Source of the DNA: Massospora cicadina
Lineage: Eukaryota > Entomophthoromycota > Entomophthoromycetes > Entomophthorales > Entomophthoraceae
Assembly: GCA_022478985.1 (NCBI GenBank)
Contig: JAKSZP010012203.1
Span: 1 to 64,000, forward strand
Reading direction: 5' to 3'
DNA length: 64,000 nt
Of the stretch, positions 22,141 to 34,599 are shown in pieces; position 1 is the stretch's first letter, and each line of letters begins with the position of its first letter. Position numbers and translations under genes: made by a program. The notes below the pieces were generated by a model. That model worked only from the letters and a program-made list of their open reading frames with translations. It did no database searches and was not told the origin of the DNA.

Positions 22141-23760
22141 GCATTAATTAGCGTGCTGGTGCTAAAATATCCAAATTTTAATAAAGAGCTTATTGTCCAG
22201 ATGGATGCATCTCTTTCAGCCGTTGGGCCAGTTCTATCTCAAAATGACGATGAGGGGGAGGAGCATCTGGTTGAATAATGCAGTTGTAGCTTAAACTGCC
22301 ACAAACGCAATTACACCATTACTAAGTGGGAGGCTTAGTGGTAATCTATGCATACAAGCAATTTAGGGTATACTTGCATGGGGTAAAGTATGAAGACGTA
22401 TTGGATCATGCATCATTATGCTGGTTGCAGAATCTTAGAGAGCCTGAGGGGCTTCAAGCCTGATGAGCTCTTAAGCTTCATTCTTATGACTTTGAAATCC
22501 TCCACTGACCTTGAGCAAAACACCAAAACTCAGAATGCTTATTGGGATTACCAACCATTGCCATTACAGAGGATCAGCAATGTAATCTATGACAAAATGC
22601 TCAGCGGAAAATACAATGATGAACTGCCCCAAGTCGCAAAGGCATTAGATGGAATAAGGGCCAATGCATACCAGAAGAACGGTGATTTGTACAAGAGGAT
22701 AGGGGACACTACTGTGAATATCCTAAGAACTTCCGCCCAACTAGATATTATTATGACTGCACACCGAGAAGTTGGTCATGGTGGCGTACCCAAGACCCTG
22801 GCATTGTTGCGACCTTGGTGCTACTGGGAAAGCATGCATTTTGACATGTTCAAAACGATTTCCTGCTCCCTCCAGTGCCAAGTGGAGAAGTCATTCCGCC
22901 AAAAGACTTCATACCATTTAGTGGAACCTCACTTTGCCTACCATACAATTTCTACTGATGTATTGGTGCCCCTGCCAACTGGGGAAAACTGGTCCAAGTA
23001 TATTCTGGTGGCGATTGACCACCTGACCAGGTGGGTTGAGGCATGGGTAATACACATTCTTGGGGCAGTCATGTTGGCTAAGTTTGTGATGGAATGTATA
23101 ATTCAGCAACACGGCTGTCCTCAGTTCATCCTTACTGACATCTTCAACTTCACCTTTCATATTTTACTCAAGCTCAATGAGCTGATGGTAATCTGTGAGG
23201 TTCTAATAATCCCATACATACAGAATCCAACGGTATGGTCAATTGGGTCAATGGGACACTGGTGAATATACTCCAGAAGCTGGTAATGGACAGACCCTCT
23301 GATTGGAGTATTCTCCTTTCCACCGCCATCTTTGCCTACAACATCAGCTATTACTTGGCAATGGGGAAGAGTCCATCTAGTTACTTATGGATGGCACCCA
23401 GCTTTATCTGCACTGCTCAATGCCTGTGTGTAAGATACAGGCGGAATGGACCCTCAATGCTAATTGACTAACCCAAAAATATGCTGATCAAGCTGCAAAC
23501 TGAAGTGTACTCGTTCAGAAAAGCCAAGAAGATAAAGAATAAGGCTAGCAATCAGGTACGGTGTAGCAGGCTAACTCAGTTTAAAGATAGGGACATGGTT
23601 CTATTTCATAACCAACACAGGTTTGGTCTGAAGCACAAATTGGCCAGCATCTGGATAGGTCCATTTGAGATAATTAAGAAAACAGGTGTTGAAGCTTATA
23701 TTATCAATTTCCCCACAAGCAGTTGTATCATTAACTAAGTGTACGCAAAGTTCCTTTGGG
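22141..23760 (+). pseudogene. G1 copy A RNase H and integrase
   Basis: RNase H begins near 22195 (IVQMDASLSAVGPVLSQ). The longest frame of the copy (22390-23265, 291 codons) covers the RNase H end, the integrase zinc region (HREVGHGGVPKTLALLRP) and the core (ILVAIDHLTRWVEAW, first Asp; GCPQFILTDIFNF, second Asp). The frame shifts near 23235 into a stretch with VNGTLVNILQKLVMD near the glutamate block and goes on to GPFEIIKKTGVEAYIINFP (23481-23738). The invariant Glu region is damaged (PTVWSIGSMGHW against PESNGMVERVNG in copy C). Confidence 0.78.
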
Positions 23761-24059
23761 CATATAAACAATAGGGACTTATCGTCCAAAAAAAAAACTT
23801 TTATTTCCGCTTGACATCATTTTCTAACATATTTTGAAAACAGTTAATTTTCCACTGCCACATCACCATACCATTTTCATTTCAAGTCATTGGATCCACC
23901 ACCTGCTGCTCCAGTTTGGAGCCCGGTGCTCCACCCAATAGCATTTACTTCCCAGCAGACAAATGTGTGCAGACTGGCTCATCCAGCATGCCAAATGATA
24001 CTGGCTGATTTGTCCCTCCAGGGGACTTAGTACTGCACCTCACGCAAGTCCGCCCAACC

Positions 24060-25990
24060 CGCCCCCCCCCCTAGGCCTACCCCAATCCAATATTTCTTTC
24101 TCCTCTACTTGAGTATGGATGTCTCTTTCTCATATGCTGACAAAGCAATAATTGAGCTGGCAATGGCCACCTTTGCACCAGCAGGATTTATCGACTTCTG
24201 CCCTACAAAAGATATCTCTTTTTCTTAGCACTAATGGTTCTCAACCCAAAAAGGGAGCTGCCACGCATCTTTAGTATAAAGGGGCCGAACAAAGGGATTA
24301 TTAGAAATAAAAATTTTCTAATATGGCAACTCATCCAAAAGCCTAGGAAGCCATATCATAAGTGGAGGAAACTTTGGGGAAACTTCTGTCTGGCGCCTGC
24401 TTTAACTGGTGGACCATGGCGGACATCATAAGGGTGGGAGCATCGGCAACATAGGGCATAAGGGGGTATAGTTGTGGGTTTTCTTCATTTATGAGTCCAG
24501 CGGTAACCATTGCCTCAACATATTGAGCAAGTTGATACTCAGCAAAAGTGATTAAAGCAGGCACACAAGTGAACGACTTGATGCGCTGGCGGTTTTTGGG
24601 ATAATTGGGGTTGAACATAGAAGTTTTTGCTGCATCAATGCATGTGTGACTTGCACCAAAAGCGAGCTCTTCGATTTCATATTTTGCATCTTCTTCAAAC
24701 TCATGAGGGAAATTGGGGATAGGAACTTACAAGGGATATCTCTATATTGGATTCCCCACTAAGGAGGATGCGGCAGCAGCAGCAGCAACGCCCTTAACTA
24801 TTAAAAACACACCCATTACCACCAGCCATAAACGCCTCCCCAATGATACCACACTTGTGGTGTCCTTTGCAAACCTTCCCTCACATCTTTCCCCTCAAAC
24901 ACTCTATGAGGAGTTGATGGCAGGGCTGTCCACTTATGGAACAGATCCCAACCTCCACTTTCTTTTTCTTAGTGGTCCTGAGCACCTAGCGGCACCTTGG
25001 GCAGTGGCCACCATTACCCCCCACTATCCAACCAATACCCAGCACATCCCACCATGTGCCTATATCTCATCCACACCAGACCAGTTCTTTTGGGCTTGCA
25101 TCAACAATGACCGCACAGTGTGCCCACTGTGCCATGAATTGGACCATTTAAAAAAGGCATGTCAATACAGTTCAAACAATGCAAAAATTGCCAAACCCAC
25201 CCATGATGCCACACCTACAGCTTTTAAGTGGGGATTTTGGCTGAACCTACCCATCTAACCAATCGCTTGAAAAATCAGCAAAATCTTGCAACCAAAACCA
25301 AAGATGGCCAATTTTCTCACAATCCAACTAATCAGGAGTAGGATTGGACTAATTTAATCCAAACAATTCCCGCCCCAAAACTTACCCAACCACAGCCACA
25401 TCTCTCTAAATCAATCCCACTCAACCAAACTCCCTGGTACTTATTGGGTGAAGTGACCAAATCTGGTGAAATTGTCCCACCTCCAGACTTCCCATTTAAT
25501 TTTGAACCTTATATGAATTCAGATTTCGATGCCCCATTCCCGCCCAAAAATATGTCCCCAAACCCACTGCTACCCCTTTCCTGAGTGACCTTCGCTTGCT
25601 GAGGCCATGATGGCCTCACCCAAAAAGTTGCCATCTCTGCAATGCTGTGGCACTCTCTGTTGTTAAATTTAAGGAAGGACTGAACGTCACCCAGTTCTCC
25701 CCCAAATTCCCTGAGGCTGCAAAGGAGATCAAACGCTTAGCTGTAACTGCCACCACCACTGTCAAGCATGTTGCTGAACTGACTGATTTTTCCTCAACCA
25801 CATGCATCACCAGAGCCAACATTACAAAATTCAGCCAGCTTCCTGACGCCTTCATCCAAGCTGAACACCATGTTGCCAAACTCAAGGAGGCTATGCTCCA
25901 GGACCAAATTGTCAATGACGATATCAACAATTATCTATTTCACCTTGAAAAACTCATCCTTTGGATGCCCCAACCTTGCTCTCAGCATTG
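24060..25990 (+). pseudogene. S1 ORF1 protein (RRM-like segment, zinc knuckle)
   Basis: The N-terminal part (about 24115-24219) reads SYADKAIIELAMATFAPAGF. After S3 it resumes KGYLYIGFPTKEDAAAAA, which looks like an RNP1 motif of an RRM fold. TTLVVSFANLPSHLSPQTLY follows, and the zinc knuckle CPLCHELDHLKKAC lies near 25120-25160. A Pro-rich linker and a C-terminal helical segment (25647-25991) with long charged stretches follow. Frames break near 25255 and 25620. It probably binds RNA; the partner RT would have to come from a LINE. Confidence 0.6.
24220..24727 (-). mobile_element. S3, 5'-truncated ORF1-type retroelement fragment inside S1
   Basis: The flanks are tacaaaagatatctct (24204-24219) and tacaagggatatctct (24728-24743), 14 of 16 identical, and the S1 frame resumes exactly (PTKD to KGYLYIGF). 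On the minus strand an open frame (24343-24618 and upstream) ends a protein whose YVADAPTLMMSAMVHQLK resembles HYADAPTPLLSALIWYC of S2. The element ends in a short A run (T run at 24220-24224). Its 3' tail differs from S1/S2, so it is a related but distinct family. Confidence 0.6.
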
Positions 25991-26223
25991 ATCCGCCTCT
26001 TCAATGTTGAAGTCAAAATCAATAATTGCCTTATCCCCTCCCCCTCCTTCATGGTGTGATAAGCGGCTTGCTGCTGTGTCACCTGGTTTGATGATTTTTG
26101 TCCTTTTGTGTGTCGCGCTGCTCATTTTGGGCAGATGGTTTATGTTTTTGTTTGTTTCTGTTTTGCTAATGTCCATCCCCTGGTTGGCTTACCTCAAGTA
26201 AATTTTAGACTTATCGTCTAGTT

Positions 26224-26236
26224 AAGGAGGGGGTAA
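26224..26236 (+). other. G1 polypurine tract, copy A
   Basis: AAGGAGGGGGTAA lies directly before the LTR start TGTTAAGATTCTG. The same tract is seen on the minus strand in copy C (37804-37816) and copy D (63465-63475). Confidence 0.8.
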
Positions 26237-26810
26237 TGTTAAGATTCTGATATGACTTGATGATAAGCCATAAGTAGTTATGGTGGAATGGGTGAGATTG
26301 TCCAAACTGAGTAGTAAATAATGTCGATGAGAGCAACTTGATATAAGGCGATAGTGCAAAATGAGCTTTGGATAAATATTGAGTGGATCGCCTCAAAATC
26401 ATGTGATAAGGCAATGTTGACATATGAAAAAAAATTAGTAGATCGCCTCAAACTGAGGCAATTGTGAATTTAAAAAATAGTAGACTCTGTTGGAACCAAT
26501 GAGAATATGGTGGAAATGAACAGTCTAAGAAAAAGATTTGGTATCAATTAAAGTCGTTGTTGTATAAGTGCAATACAAAGATTTTAAAAAGATGATAGGG
26601 AATAAGAAAGAAGAATGAGTAGCGAGTATCCTCTGTAAATATTAAGTTATAATAAAGAAGTGTTGTCAGGGTAACTGATATTTATTTTCTTTATTTAAGC
26701 TTGTTCTGAGGACTGGTGATCTCTATATTGTCCGTCCTATTGCTCAGTGGGCTTGACCCTGAGCAAACCCTTCCAGAGTATAGTAAATATATCGCCCAAA
26801 AAGTATAACA
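26237..26810 (+). repeat. G1 copy A 3' LTR, complete (574 bp)
   Basis: Starts TGTTAAGATTCTG after the polypurine tract and ends AAGTATAACA. Its last 250 bp match 4923-5166 and its first 250 bp match 1-248 reversed. Shared internal marks are the GATCGCCTCAAA blocks and CAGTGGGCTTGACCC. Confidence 0.88.
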
Positions 26811-27668
26811 TTTTCTTTAAAAAGTAAAATTACTCATGAGTCTCTCCTCCTGTTGGTTTTCTAGAGTAAACATAGCTTAATCAGAGTTGACTCCTGTTGA
26901 AATCAGCGATAGGGCGTTGTATTTTTAACATAGCAGGTCAATACACCAACAACACAAAGTTCTGTTTAAAACAGTAACATAGACAAAAACTTCAAAAAAG
27001 AACCGGTATATTCAGCAATATAGTTTTTAGTTTAAGAACAAGAGAGCACCTTGTAGCATCAAGCATTGTCAAAAGCTCACAGACTTGCTCAAGTAATTAA
27101 CCAGATAGGCTGATACTGCTTATTCCAGAAAAAATCCTTTCTTCTCTTAACAATCCTCCCCAGATATGCTTCATATACTAAAGATCTCATTGGTGCTTTC
27201 AATGGTTACTAAACAGCCCTCAATAATGGTAGCTATAATTGTATTATCTAATTTGGGTCAGAATTCGAAAAACTAGGGCTCAGGGCATTTTAATGAAAAA
27301 TGGTAAATACGTTGGATATAATCAATTTACTAGAGGGTGATCACTATAAATATATGACTCTATTACCTAATTTTTTATGCTAGCACAGGGTCACATAAAA
27401 AGGTACACTAAATTTAAATAGGAGGCAATAGAGTTATCAAAGCCATGGCATCAATGCTAACAATTAAGGGAACAAGAGAAGCGTCAGTGGAATTTGATGA
27501 GTTGATATATGGTAAACTAAAACATTAGGCTTCTACATATAAAAAATATAGACTATCCGAGGCAGTTACTATGGACTAATTAAATCTGCTATCTATATAT
27601 AAGATGATTATAAAATTAAGTATATAAAAATAATAGCACACATTTGATTTGTCAAACCATTTCCAACA
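26811..27668 (-). repeat. AT-rich stretch, probably the 3' LTR of remnant B
   Basis: The right end is supported: the minus strand reads AGGCGGGGGAAAA (polypurine tract) then TGTTGGAAATGG from 27668. The left end is not identifiable, so the true LTR may cover only part of this interval. No open frame or recognisable gene is seen. The sequence does not closely match the G1 LTRs. Confidence 0.4.
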
Positions 27669-29487
27669 TTTTCCCCCGCCTGACAAAAATTTGGGATGAA
27701 AAGATTTGAGGGGGTCAACTAATTTATTGAGAACTTGGGCCCATTAACCAAACCTACAATGATATTTCTTTAAGAATCTGGTGTGCACCCAGTTAATGAG
27801 GTTTTTAACAAGATTAACAGAGTGTAAGCATCTATGGATGTCTTCTCAATGATCTCAAGAACCCTCTCATATGTGCTCTAATCTTATAGTTCTTCCAAAT
27901 CCATGATTCGTGTACTATAGCACTAGTTTCCCTAAAGTAAAGTGGGGTAGAGGATGCCAGTCTTTAGTTTCTCTTTTATAAGATTCTCTTTCTTGAGCCA
28001 GCACATTAGAATATGCTGCACTTTGTAGTTGGATTAACATATGTGCCAATTTCTTTCAGATATTTTATGGGTGTCATGGGTACTTGACTGACACATTAAT
28101 ATAAAATTGAGATAAGCGCTGGTTACTTCACATAATGTAAAGCAAATGGGGAATGCCCAAAGCTGAATGATAAGATATTATGACAAAAATGACAAAAGAT
28201 AGAAAAAGTTCTATCTGGCGTCTTTGCAGCAAGTATTTTATGCAAAATTTTCAGCGATATTGTCATTCAAATGTTTGACAGTGCCGTTAATCTCAGTGTG
28301 ATAGAGCGTAGCTATTTTCATGTATACCCAAAAAGTTATTAAGATTGGGAATAATCCGAGACATGAAATTGGTCCCATTGTCTATCAGCAGAAACTGAGG
28401 GCATCCATGTCAAAGAATGATATTTTCAAATTTGAACTTATTAATGGCTTAAAATTCTCGGTGTGGTATAATTTGTACTAGGGTTGGCCCACCTCAATTA
28501 CATTTTACGCATTTCTAATAGGAACATAGCTGTCATCATGACGTCTAAGTGCTGGACTGCTTTGGCCTCCACCCACTTGGGGAGGTAATTGATGGCCATG
28601 ATTATATATAAATAATTGTCCCAAAGTGTTTGCCAGAGGGCCCACAACTTTCAATAGAAGCATTAGGCTAAGCAAAGTAAAATTCAATCAATTGATAAGT
28701 TGTGGCTTTCTAGTAGGGCCCATCCACTTGGAATTCCTTAGAACAGTGGAGGGTCTCATGAACATCAAAATCCCTAGATTCTCATTGATGGTGCTGTTTC
28801 AATAAGTCCATTTTTTCTTGAAACCTCATTTTCTGTCGCCTTGTGGGACCCAACAATAATATCAGTCCACTCTACTAGCTGGAGTATTCAATATTGTTTA
28901 TAATTGTTAATTTTATAAATAGTACCATTTTATACTAAAGTATTCATCCTTAATTTTTCTATGAAGCGCTGAACTTCCACGAATTTGTTTTCATATTTTT
29001 ATTTTGCCATTTTGTCAGATTATTATTGGCCATATCAACCACTAAGGCCATGATAGGCAGTCAAAATAAACTTTCAGCGTTTTGATGCTTTATGCCAGTC
29101 AATGCTGAATTTTATAAATATTAAACATGCAATTTCAAAGCCCAATGGGCAAACCGTCCTTCTGGCTCTTTTAGTTCTTTAACCAGCGCAGGGAGGCATA
29201 AAAGGTTACTACAGTGGAATGCACTCCATAAGTTATAAACTTAGAATTGTTTGCACACATAGATGACTGCCAAGAACTCCTTCTCAGTTACCATATAATT
29301 ACATTCATGGACATTGAACATCTGACCTCAGTAGCCAAGAGGTGCTCACCCACATCAGAATAAAATTGTGACAACCCTGTTCAATGGTGGTGAGAGATGC
29401 ATCCATTGAATAACAAACAGTTTATCAAAATTAAGTATTTTAACAATGGCGCTTGATTAAGTTAAAGCCTGAGTTTATAGAAGGCTA
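27669..29487 (-). pseudogene. Remnant B: G1-like pol, integrase to RNase H, heavily decayed
   Basis: Compared with copy C, the minus strand at 28360-28420 preserves the block for the second integrase Asp (tggtcccattgtctatcagc). At 28560-28610 it preserves the HLTRWVEA region, and at 29380-29410 the RNase H start. Order and strand match G1 pol, but no frame exceeds about 60 codons. Remnant B is cut at 29487 by the LTR of G4; its remaining half would lie beyond G4, outside the window. Confidence 0.6.
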
Positions 29488-30190
29488 TGTCAAGAGAGTG
29501 TCTGTACCTCTCCGTTCCAAGAAAAGTGGTGCGAGATGCACAGCCACAACGTTAGGGAACTAATCATTACCAGGATGGTAAACAGGACACCGCAAAGGAT
29601 GACAGAGCAAAAGGAACCCAGGGCAAGGGTGTACAACGAGCTATCTAGTAGTTGAAAGCAAATAAATAATAAAACTTGGTAGGACCCCCTAAGGGGAGTC
29701 CATAACCAAGCGGAGATCTGTGCAGGAGTGCTTGGGTGCCTCGATATGGAGGGGACCAGGGCAGCCCAGTGGTGCACCAGATCTGGTAGATATTTTGAAA
29801 AAATAAAATAGCCAACATTGTTAGAGACCTCCTTGAGGAGGTCTGCACAGGTTCACTCAAGGAACCATATTAAAAATGTAAACTAATGGGAGTTTTTATT
29901 AAGGAAGTTGACCACTGAGGAAAGTTGTCTCATAGAAGCATACTTAAACTAAGGGAGAAAATCATCAAATTGGAGAAATAGTGCTAAGCCTAAGCGACCC
30001 AATAGGACCACCCAACAGCCAGGGTACTGCAGCTTGAGATGGACTGAAATCAAAATTATTGATTTCAGGAAAGCCAGCTTAATTTAGCAATTTTGAAACT
30101 CAATTGGGGCTTGAAACCCCGTTCATTAAACAACCAAATCAAACCATTGTTGTTAATGATATAGCTGGTGCTTTTATCACCCTTGCTATG
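29488..30190 (-). repeat. G4 3' LTR
   Basis: 29610-30180 matches 36590-37156 closely, and 29488-29610 matches 35658-35790. It contains an open frame (29490-29777) encoding a strongly hydrophobic C-terminus (SVILCGVLFTILVMISSLTL) that ends at the LTR terminus. It also has minus-strand AATAAAAA (29893-29900) and the candidate transcript start near 29914. The right limit is approximate. Confidence 0.7.
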
Positions 30191-30249
30191 GCAGGGATGA
30201 GCATCACGCACAACCCCAGAACCAACTTGGACATATATAGCCTGCACAC

Positions 30250-31860
30250 AGCGTTGGTCCAGGGTATGAAGTGGTCAGATATACCTTGCAGTTTGACCTT
30301 TTTGGCCTCTTATTGAAAAGCTTTATCCCTGCAATCTGTGCTATAATTATGTTATGGAGCCATGACATTTCCCTCTCCTCCTTTTTAGGCTCCACTCCCT
30401 CTTAGGCTTTCGCCAAGGAAAAGTTCATGTGGGCAAGAGCCAGCTTCATGGCTGCGATGGCTTGCTTTGACTTGAATCCTGCAGCCTCAGGAAACGCTTG
30501 TAGAAAATTTCAATAAGATCTTGGGCATGGGCACAGTCATGCGCTAGTACCCAACTATTCTCTGCTACTACGAATCTCTTCCACAATACAAGATATTCAA
30601 GTATTTTTCTTACACTACAGGAGGCTACAATCTCCTCCGCATCCCACTCTGGCGCCCCATCAATGAGATAAACCTCTGGAGTCTCTGGTGGGAGGCCATC
30701 AAACAACGTAAGCTTACTTTCATGGAAGACCGCTTAAATCCATATTAAGGGGGGGAGAAACAACTGGTATGAGGTGTGGACCACCTTTCTGATAATGCGG
30801 TATGGCCCTATCCTCTTTGATCCCAGTTTTTTTCATGGTTTCTTGATTGGGAATTTTTAGCATCCTGCATCATGGGATCTCCTTCCATGTACGCTGGACC
30901 AACTCATCTCTTACCATCCACGTTCTCCTTGTAATATTGCATGGCTGCACCCAAATTGGTGTTCCCCCTTGTGTACTTTATTTATATTTTTTTCGAAGTC
31001 TACCACTGCTTCCACCTTAAATCCAAAACTGGGCTCCATGTTGAAGGCGGGATTGAAGCATAGTTGGCGAAGAAGGGGATAAAGCCGATGGATGCATGTT
31101 GGTCGTTGTTATAATTAAATTAGGCCAGGGGGATGGGGATCTCAATCTGAATGATCTGTGGCAGTATAACACCGCAGGAATTGTTCCAAGAACTGGTTCA
31201 CTCATTAAGTCTGCCCGTCTGATTGGATATGATAGGTAGTTAAATGGCTGGGGAGAATCTGAGATTCTTACACAACTCTTCCCAGAAGACCGAGGTAGAC
31301 TGGGGTACACAATTGCTAATTATTCCTTGTGGAACACATGAAGGACAAACACATGCAAAACGAAGAGCCTATCCATCTCAGCCACGGTTACAGTGGTCCT
31401 TCAGGGAATAGTGGAACATTGTAAACCAGCACACCAATACATGATGGCGTCATAGCCTTCAGATACTGGAAGCTCCACAATGAAATCCACTGATAAGAAA
31501 GTCCAAGGCCCTTCAGCCTTTTAACTGGTACCATCAACCCTGCAAGGGGCTGGCAATTCAGCTTCAACAATTTGCAGACCAGGCACTCCTTACAATACCT
31601 GGCCATCTGCATGACTAACCCCTTCCAATTGTAAGTGCAGTGAATCTGCTCCAGAGTCTTTGCCTTCCCAGGATGGCCAATGGTGATTCCATCTTGATGG
31701 TCCCAGATGATTTCCAGAAGAAGTGGTCTGGAAGGAACCCATAGGCGCCCCTGGAACCACACCATCTCATCCTTCACGTGGTAACCTCTGCTAATGTCTT
31801 CCTAATTAACTCGCTATTGGCAAGAGCCATAGTATACTTGGCTGACTAAGGCTGTGAAAG
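30250..31860 (-). pseudogene. G4 integrase and chromodomain remnant
   Basis: The open frame 31388-31777 has the zinc region (WDHQDGITIGHPGKAKTLEQ ... CKECLVCKLLKLNCQ) and the start of the core (LSYQWISLWSFQYL, where the first Asp reads Trp or is lost). The chromodomain lies at 30446-30706 (EEIVASCSVRKILEYLVLWK ... ENSWVLAHDC). The core between 30720 and 31380 is fragmented. Confidence 0.7.
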
Positions 31861-31862
31861 GA

Positions 31863-32390
31863 CTACATTTCTGAACATACCGTATTTCTCTGCATTTTCC
31901 AGAGGAGCAATAGTTGGCCCAAGAAAAAGGGAGAAGGAAGATGAGATACAATCTTACCCGGTGGAATCACCAAGTGAGTGTTATGTATCTCTAACTCCTT
32001 AGGATTGGAAGCTAGTGCAGGGTTTTGGCTCAATGCATCTGCCAAACCATTCTCCTTACCCTTTGTAAACTCATAAGAAAACGCAAATTTGGCAAGGGTC
32101 TCATGCCAGCAGGTTTGCCGTGGGGTTAAGACATGAGGTGCGCAGTAGTACAGTAAAGCACGGTGGTCCATACCTAGATGGAATGGTTGGGATGAGCCAT
32201 GCAAGTGATGATGCCAATAAGATAGAGCCTCAACTACTGCTAATAACTCTTTATCATATTCTGCGTAGTTTAACTAAGGCATTTGCATCTTCCTTAAAAT
32301 ATCCTACCAGATGCTATATTCCATCTTTGCCTAATTGTAATAGGGCCGCCGCTATGACAAATGTGAGAATCTGAGGATTAGGTTGCTTAA
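31863..32390 (-). pseudogene. G4 RNase H remnant
   Basis: The frame 31863-32204 carries HLGMDHRALLYYCAPHVLTP and FSYEFTKGKENGLADALSQN, the C-terminal RNase H blocks that include the DH and NxxADxLS residues. Fragments upstream to about 32370 read AEYDKELLAVVEALSYWHHH. At about 32390 homology stops abruptly. Confidence 0.7.
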
Positions 32391-33400
32391 TAATGTAATC
32401 CTGTTTTATAGTCAAGACTAATTTCAGCTGATAAATCCTCTTTTATGCTATATGTCATACGGTATTTTCTAACCGTTTGGAAGCTCACAAAGATAAACAA
32501 TAATAAATGACTCTTCTGGTCTTCTTTTTGGTATATTTTCCCTCTATAATCTGGAACTCTCCAGAAAGAGTATTTATGACAAGCTCCCCTGAACGCTTGT
32601 CTATACTTCCTAATATGAAAGTCAAATTAATATAAGACAATATATGACAAAAATGTAATTAATGGAAAGATGATGATTTATTTTAGGGCCAGGCGCTGTT
32701 ATTTTATACCTCTAAGGCATCTTCTGTCCATATGCATCTATTAGATGAGTTCATTAAAACATGCCAATTTGATATGGATTATGGCAGTGGTTATTAAAAT
32801 ATCCCCATGTTAATTTGGCCCTTGAATTAACTTAATCAACGTTTCACCCAATTGGAGGCACTACTAATCTCCCAAATTAAGAAATAGATTAGGCTTAGTA
32901 TTAGCACCTCAGTGGTATATATTCGCCTCTCAATCAGCCCAATTACATTTCATCATACAGCTGACTAAATACATTAAATGGGGAAATTAAAATATACAAT
33001 TTAAACTATGATGCATCCCTAATCAGGACATCGGTAGGCCTCTCAATAGTACTAGGTACTCCCTATTTGGGCTGTCCATGTGCAAGTACTATCATGCCAA
33101 TTAAAATTATTGAAATATATTAAAAATAGAACTAATTAGCCATTTTTTGCATTAGATTTGAAAATGCAATTAAGTTTGAGCTATAGATTTACTTGGTTCA
33201 CCCAGGTGGATCCCTTAATTGGCCATAATCTAATTATATCATAGCTATTAATAGCTACAATAATTGGGTCATTTAGATGCAGTCAAGGCAATTTTGAGGT
33301 GAATCTGATTTATCAGATTATGCAGTTAAATCGGGAAGGATCAAAGTATCCATCAATGGGAGTAATATATTAGCATTGATGGTTTTCTTGAAGGATTTAT
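32391..33400 (-). other. AT-rich foreign insert within G4 RNase H
   Basis: About 1 kb without open frames, splitting RNase H (IVASNAS at about 33410 from the rest at about 32370). It is AT-rich and not similar to the other families here as far as I can see. No convincing terminal repeat or target duplication was found. The strand is arbitrary. Confidence 0.4.
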
Positions 33401-34502
33401 TTTTGAGTCAATTATCAAAATCTAAAAGCAAAGTTGGAGGCATTAGAAGCCACAATAAACTCCTTTTTGAGGTTTACATAGCAAAGGATGGACGTGAGCA
33501 ACAGGGTGCACTTTAACACTTAGAAGGCATCCTGAAAAGTTGGGGACCACCGGAGCACTTTTGACCCACTCTTTTTACAAGGCTGCCACCACTTCAGAAA
33601 GATATGGTGTGAATTACTTAAGGAATGTACAAGCCCCCAATAAAACTTCTCAAATCTTTAACCAAAAATAGGGTGGGGCGCTCAAAAAAAACTTCACCTT
33701 GTCTGGAGTTATCATGTAACCTTGGTTAAACAAAAAGTTTCCCAGGAAGCTGATCTGGGACTCAAAGTTCTCACACTTATTTTTAAAGTAAGGTTGGCTG
33801 TCCTCAAACTATCCACCACTTGCCGCAAGTGTATAGCATGGGACTCTTGATGGGGAAAATCAGGATATCATTCATGTAATCCACTGCAAACACAACCAGA
33901 AGGTCCTTAAAGCTGCATCTATATGGCGTTGAAAGATGACTTGGGCGTTTTTCAGCTCAAAGGGCATAACTTGATCTAGAAAATTCCTTTTTGGGTGTGG
34001 AATGCGGTTAGTCACTTCTGGTCCTTCTAAATCCCGATCTGATTGAACACATTTAAGCAGTCCATTTTGTATAAAACTTTCGCCTTCTCCACATAGTGAG
34101 GAATCTGAGAATTTAAAGGGATAGGATATAAGTCTGGTACTGTGACGTTGTTGAGGTTCCCATAGCCTTCACATAGGCATAGGGTACCATCAGACTTTTC
34201 CAAAAAAAGAAGTAAAGAGCATATCCATGAGTTACGCTAGATATTGCGCCTTTAGCTAACTGCTTTGTAGCCCACACATCTAAGGCCGCTTTTTCCCATA
34301 CAGTCAAAGGATAAATGGGAGAAGATATATGCACCATATTGATATTGAGCTTGAACTTGCAATCAGACTCTGAATAGCTGATAGTACATATGGCCGAGGA
34401 TGCATCAAAAAAGATTCCAGCTCCCCCCAAACAGGAGATAGGGGTACCTCCAGAGAGGACTTTAGAAATGAAGCAAGACTGAAAGTGTAGATATTGGGCC
34501 AT
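33401..34502 (-). pseudogene. G4 reverse transcriptase remnant
   Basis: 34113-34502 aligns with the G3 RT start (VHISSPIYPLTVWEKAALDV, then QLAKGAISSVTHGYA). Further on there are FNQIGI, a palm region near 33960 and a block near 33880 that should be YxDD but reads close to YMND after correcting for a frame change. Several stops make the copy inactive. Confidence 0.65.
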
Positions 34503-34599
34503 TGGGTCAAATTGCCCTGAGAGTTCGCTTCATATAATGAAAACTACTTTGTAACCATTCTTTAATTTAAAGACAAGAATTATCTTTACAAGTTGGTCC

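Larger units (their letters stand above)
23789..26207 (+). mobile_element. S1, ORF1-only LINE derivative, carrying S3
   Basis: Flanked by gacttatcgtcca (23776-23788) and gacttatcgtcta (26208-26220). It starts with an A run and ACTTTTATTTCC, like the LINE 5' ends, and ends CCCCTGGTTGGCTTACCTCA followed by AGTAAAT, nearly the L3 3' terminus. It has ORF1 but no endonuclease or RT. It lies just upstream of the polypurine tract of G1 copy A. S3 is inserted in its ORF1. Confidence 0.8.
4923..26810 (+). mobile_element. G1 copy A, Ty3/gypsy element, plus strand, with nested insertions
   Basis: The parts are a partial 5' LTR (4923-5166), primer site, gag (5230-5921 and 19173-20300), protease, reverse transcriptase, RNase H, integrase, polypurine tract (26224-26236) and a complete 3' LTR (26237-26810). 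Insertions are L1 in the 5' LTR, G3 (5922-19167) in gag and S1 (23789-26207) near the 3' end. Removing G3 rejoins a gag frame that matches copy C (...FQFVAE then GVSVWHKAQLL). The coding region has numerous stops, so the copy is dead. Confidence 0.85.

Noticed and set aside
24343..24618. Processed host gene copy
   Set aside because: Its YVADAPT block resembles the S2 ORF1 C-terminus, and it has element-like duplications.
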